Source: Clostridium acidisoli DSM 12555 (lineage in GTDB: Bacteria > Bacillota > Clostridia > Clostridiales > Clostridiaceae). Taken from it: a stretch of DNA of 32,392 nt. Under the pieces are notes generated by a model. That model was given only the letters and a program-made list of their open reading frames with translations, ran no database searches and had not been told where the DNA came from. Below are positions 32,199-32,392 of the stretch, piece by piece (within the stretch, counting starts at the first letter, position 1; each line of letters begins with the position of its first letter). The translations under genes were made by a program, and so were the position numbers. The stretch is from the NCBI RefSeq assembly GCF_900176305.1, contig NZ_FWXH01000023.1, positions 1-32,392 of the forward strand, given 5' to 3'.

Positions 32199-32350
32199 GG
32201 TGAAGGGTTTTAACGATTGCTTCGCACGTTAAAAGTCGAAGGGTCGCCAAATGGCGAGGTGATGGGTTTTATCCCTGCTAGACGCGGATAAAAGGTGAAG
32301 TGTTTATGGATAAATCCATAAAGGCTAAGGAAATTTTTCCTCCTTAGGTC
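32199..32350 (+). repeat. Composite hairpin repeat, copy F
   Basis: In order: GGTGAAGGG, stem TTTTAACG/CGTTAAAA (32208-32234, loop ATTGCTTCGCA); connector CGAAGGG; stem TCGCCA/TGGCGA (32244-32257); GGTGATGGG; stem TTTTATCC/GGATAAAA (32267-32293, loop CTGCTAGACGC); GGTGAAG; palindrome TATGGATAAATCCATA (32305-32320); then CTAAGGA/TCCTTAG. The first stem equals that of copy E, the third that of copy C, and the connectors those of copy A. It is a mosaic of modules seen separately elsewhere. Confidence 0.85.
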
Positions 32351-32392
32351 GGAAAAATAATGAATTTATGTGTCTTAATATTTAGAGACAAC

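Overview
The window is AT-rich chromosomal DNA, most likely from a spore-forming, anaerobic Clostridium-type member of the Bacillota. The signs are strong AGGAGG-type ribosome binding sites, frequent TTG/GTG starts, a gerA-family germinant receptor operon, a Spo0E-like phosphatase, and clostridial oxidoreductase, GPx and OhrR types. I cannot name the species. I saw no rRNA, tRNA, CRISPR array or intact insertion sequence.

Layout. 1-1077: a short tyrosine recombinase, then a gene-free tract of nested hairpin repeats. 1078-3622: a TetR regulator divergent from an alpha/beta hydrolase and an iron-sulfur-flavoprotein-like reductase, with one palindrome placed inside both promoters. 3898-6143 (minus): a polar amino acid ABC importer. 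6432-9169: an ArsR regulator followed by an 815-residue four-domain protein (CoA-disulfide reductase, rhodanese, TusA, DsrE2) for persulfide handling. 9220-14298 (minus): a complete urease operon ureABCEFGD. 14553-14975 (minus): a CBS-pair protein. 15351-17449: three tandem glutathione peroxidases and an OhrR sensor. 17608-18870 (minus): an Nramp Mn/Fe transporter. 19093-19448: two very small genes, one Spo0E-like. 19724-22654: a PHP histidinol-phosphatase, a DUF523/TudS-like protein with a YodB-type HxlR regulator, and an EAL-HDOD protein. 22795-26636: a gerA-type operon in A-C-B order. 26633-32099: a ClC antiporter, a YfmR/Uup-type ABC-F ATPase, and a ROK regulator with an AEC-family permease.

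How the parts fit together. A repeated theme is thiol and peroxide stress. It includes a cysteine-containing ArsR beside a persulfide fusion enzyme, a one-Cys OhrR beside three thiol peroxidases, a one-Cys YodB-like HxlR, and a Mn transporter. The germination and Spo0E genes belong to the spore cycle. Urease would supply ammonium and raise pH.

The most unusual structure is a family of intergenic repeats at seven places. Each has a conserved frame (GGTGAAGGG-TTTT, a loop resembling TTGCTTCGC, then AAAA-GG). The 2-4 bases that complete each stem differ between copies yet stay complementary within a copy. I do not recognise this family under an established name.
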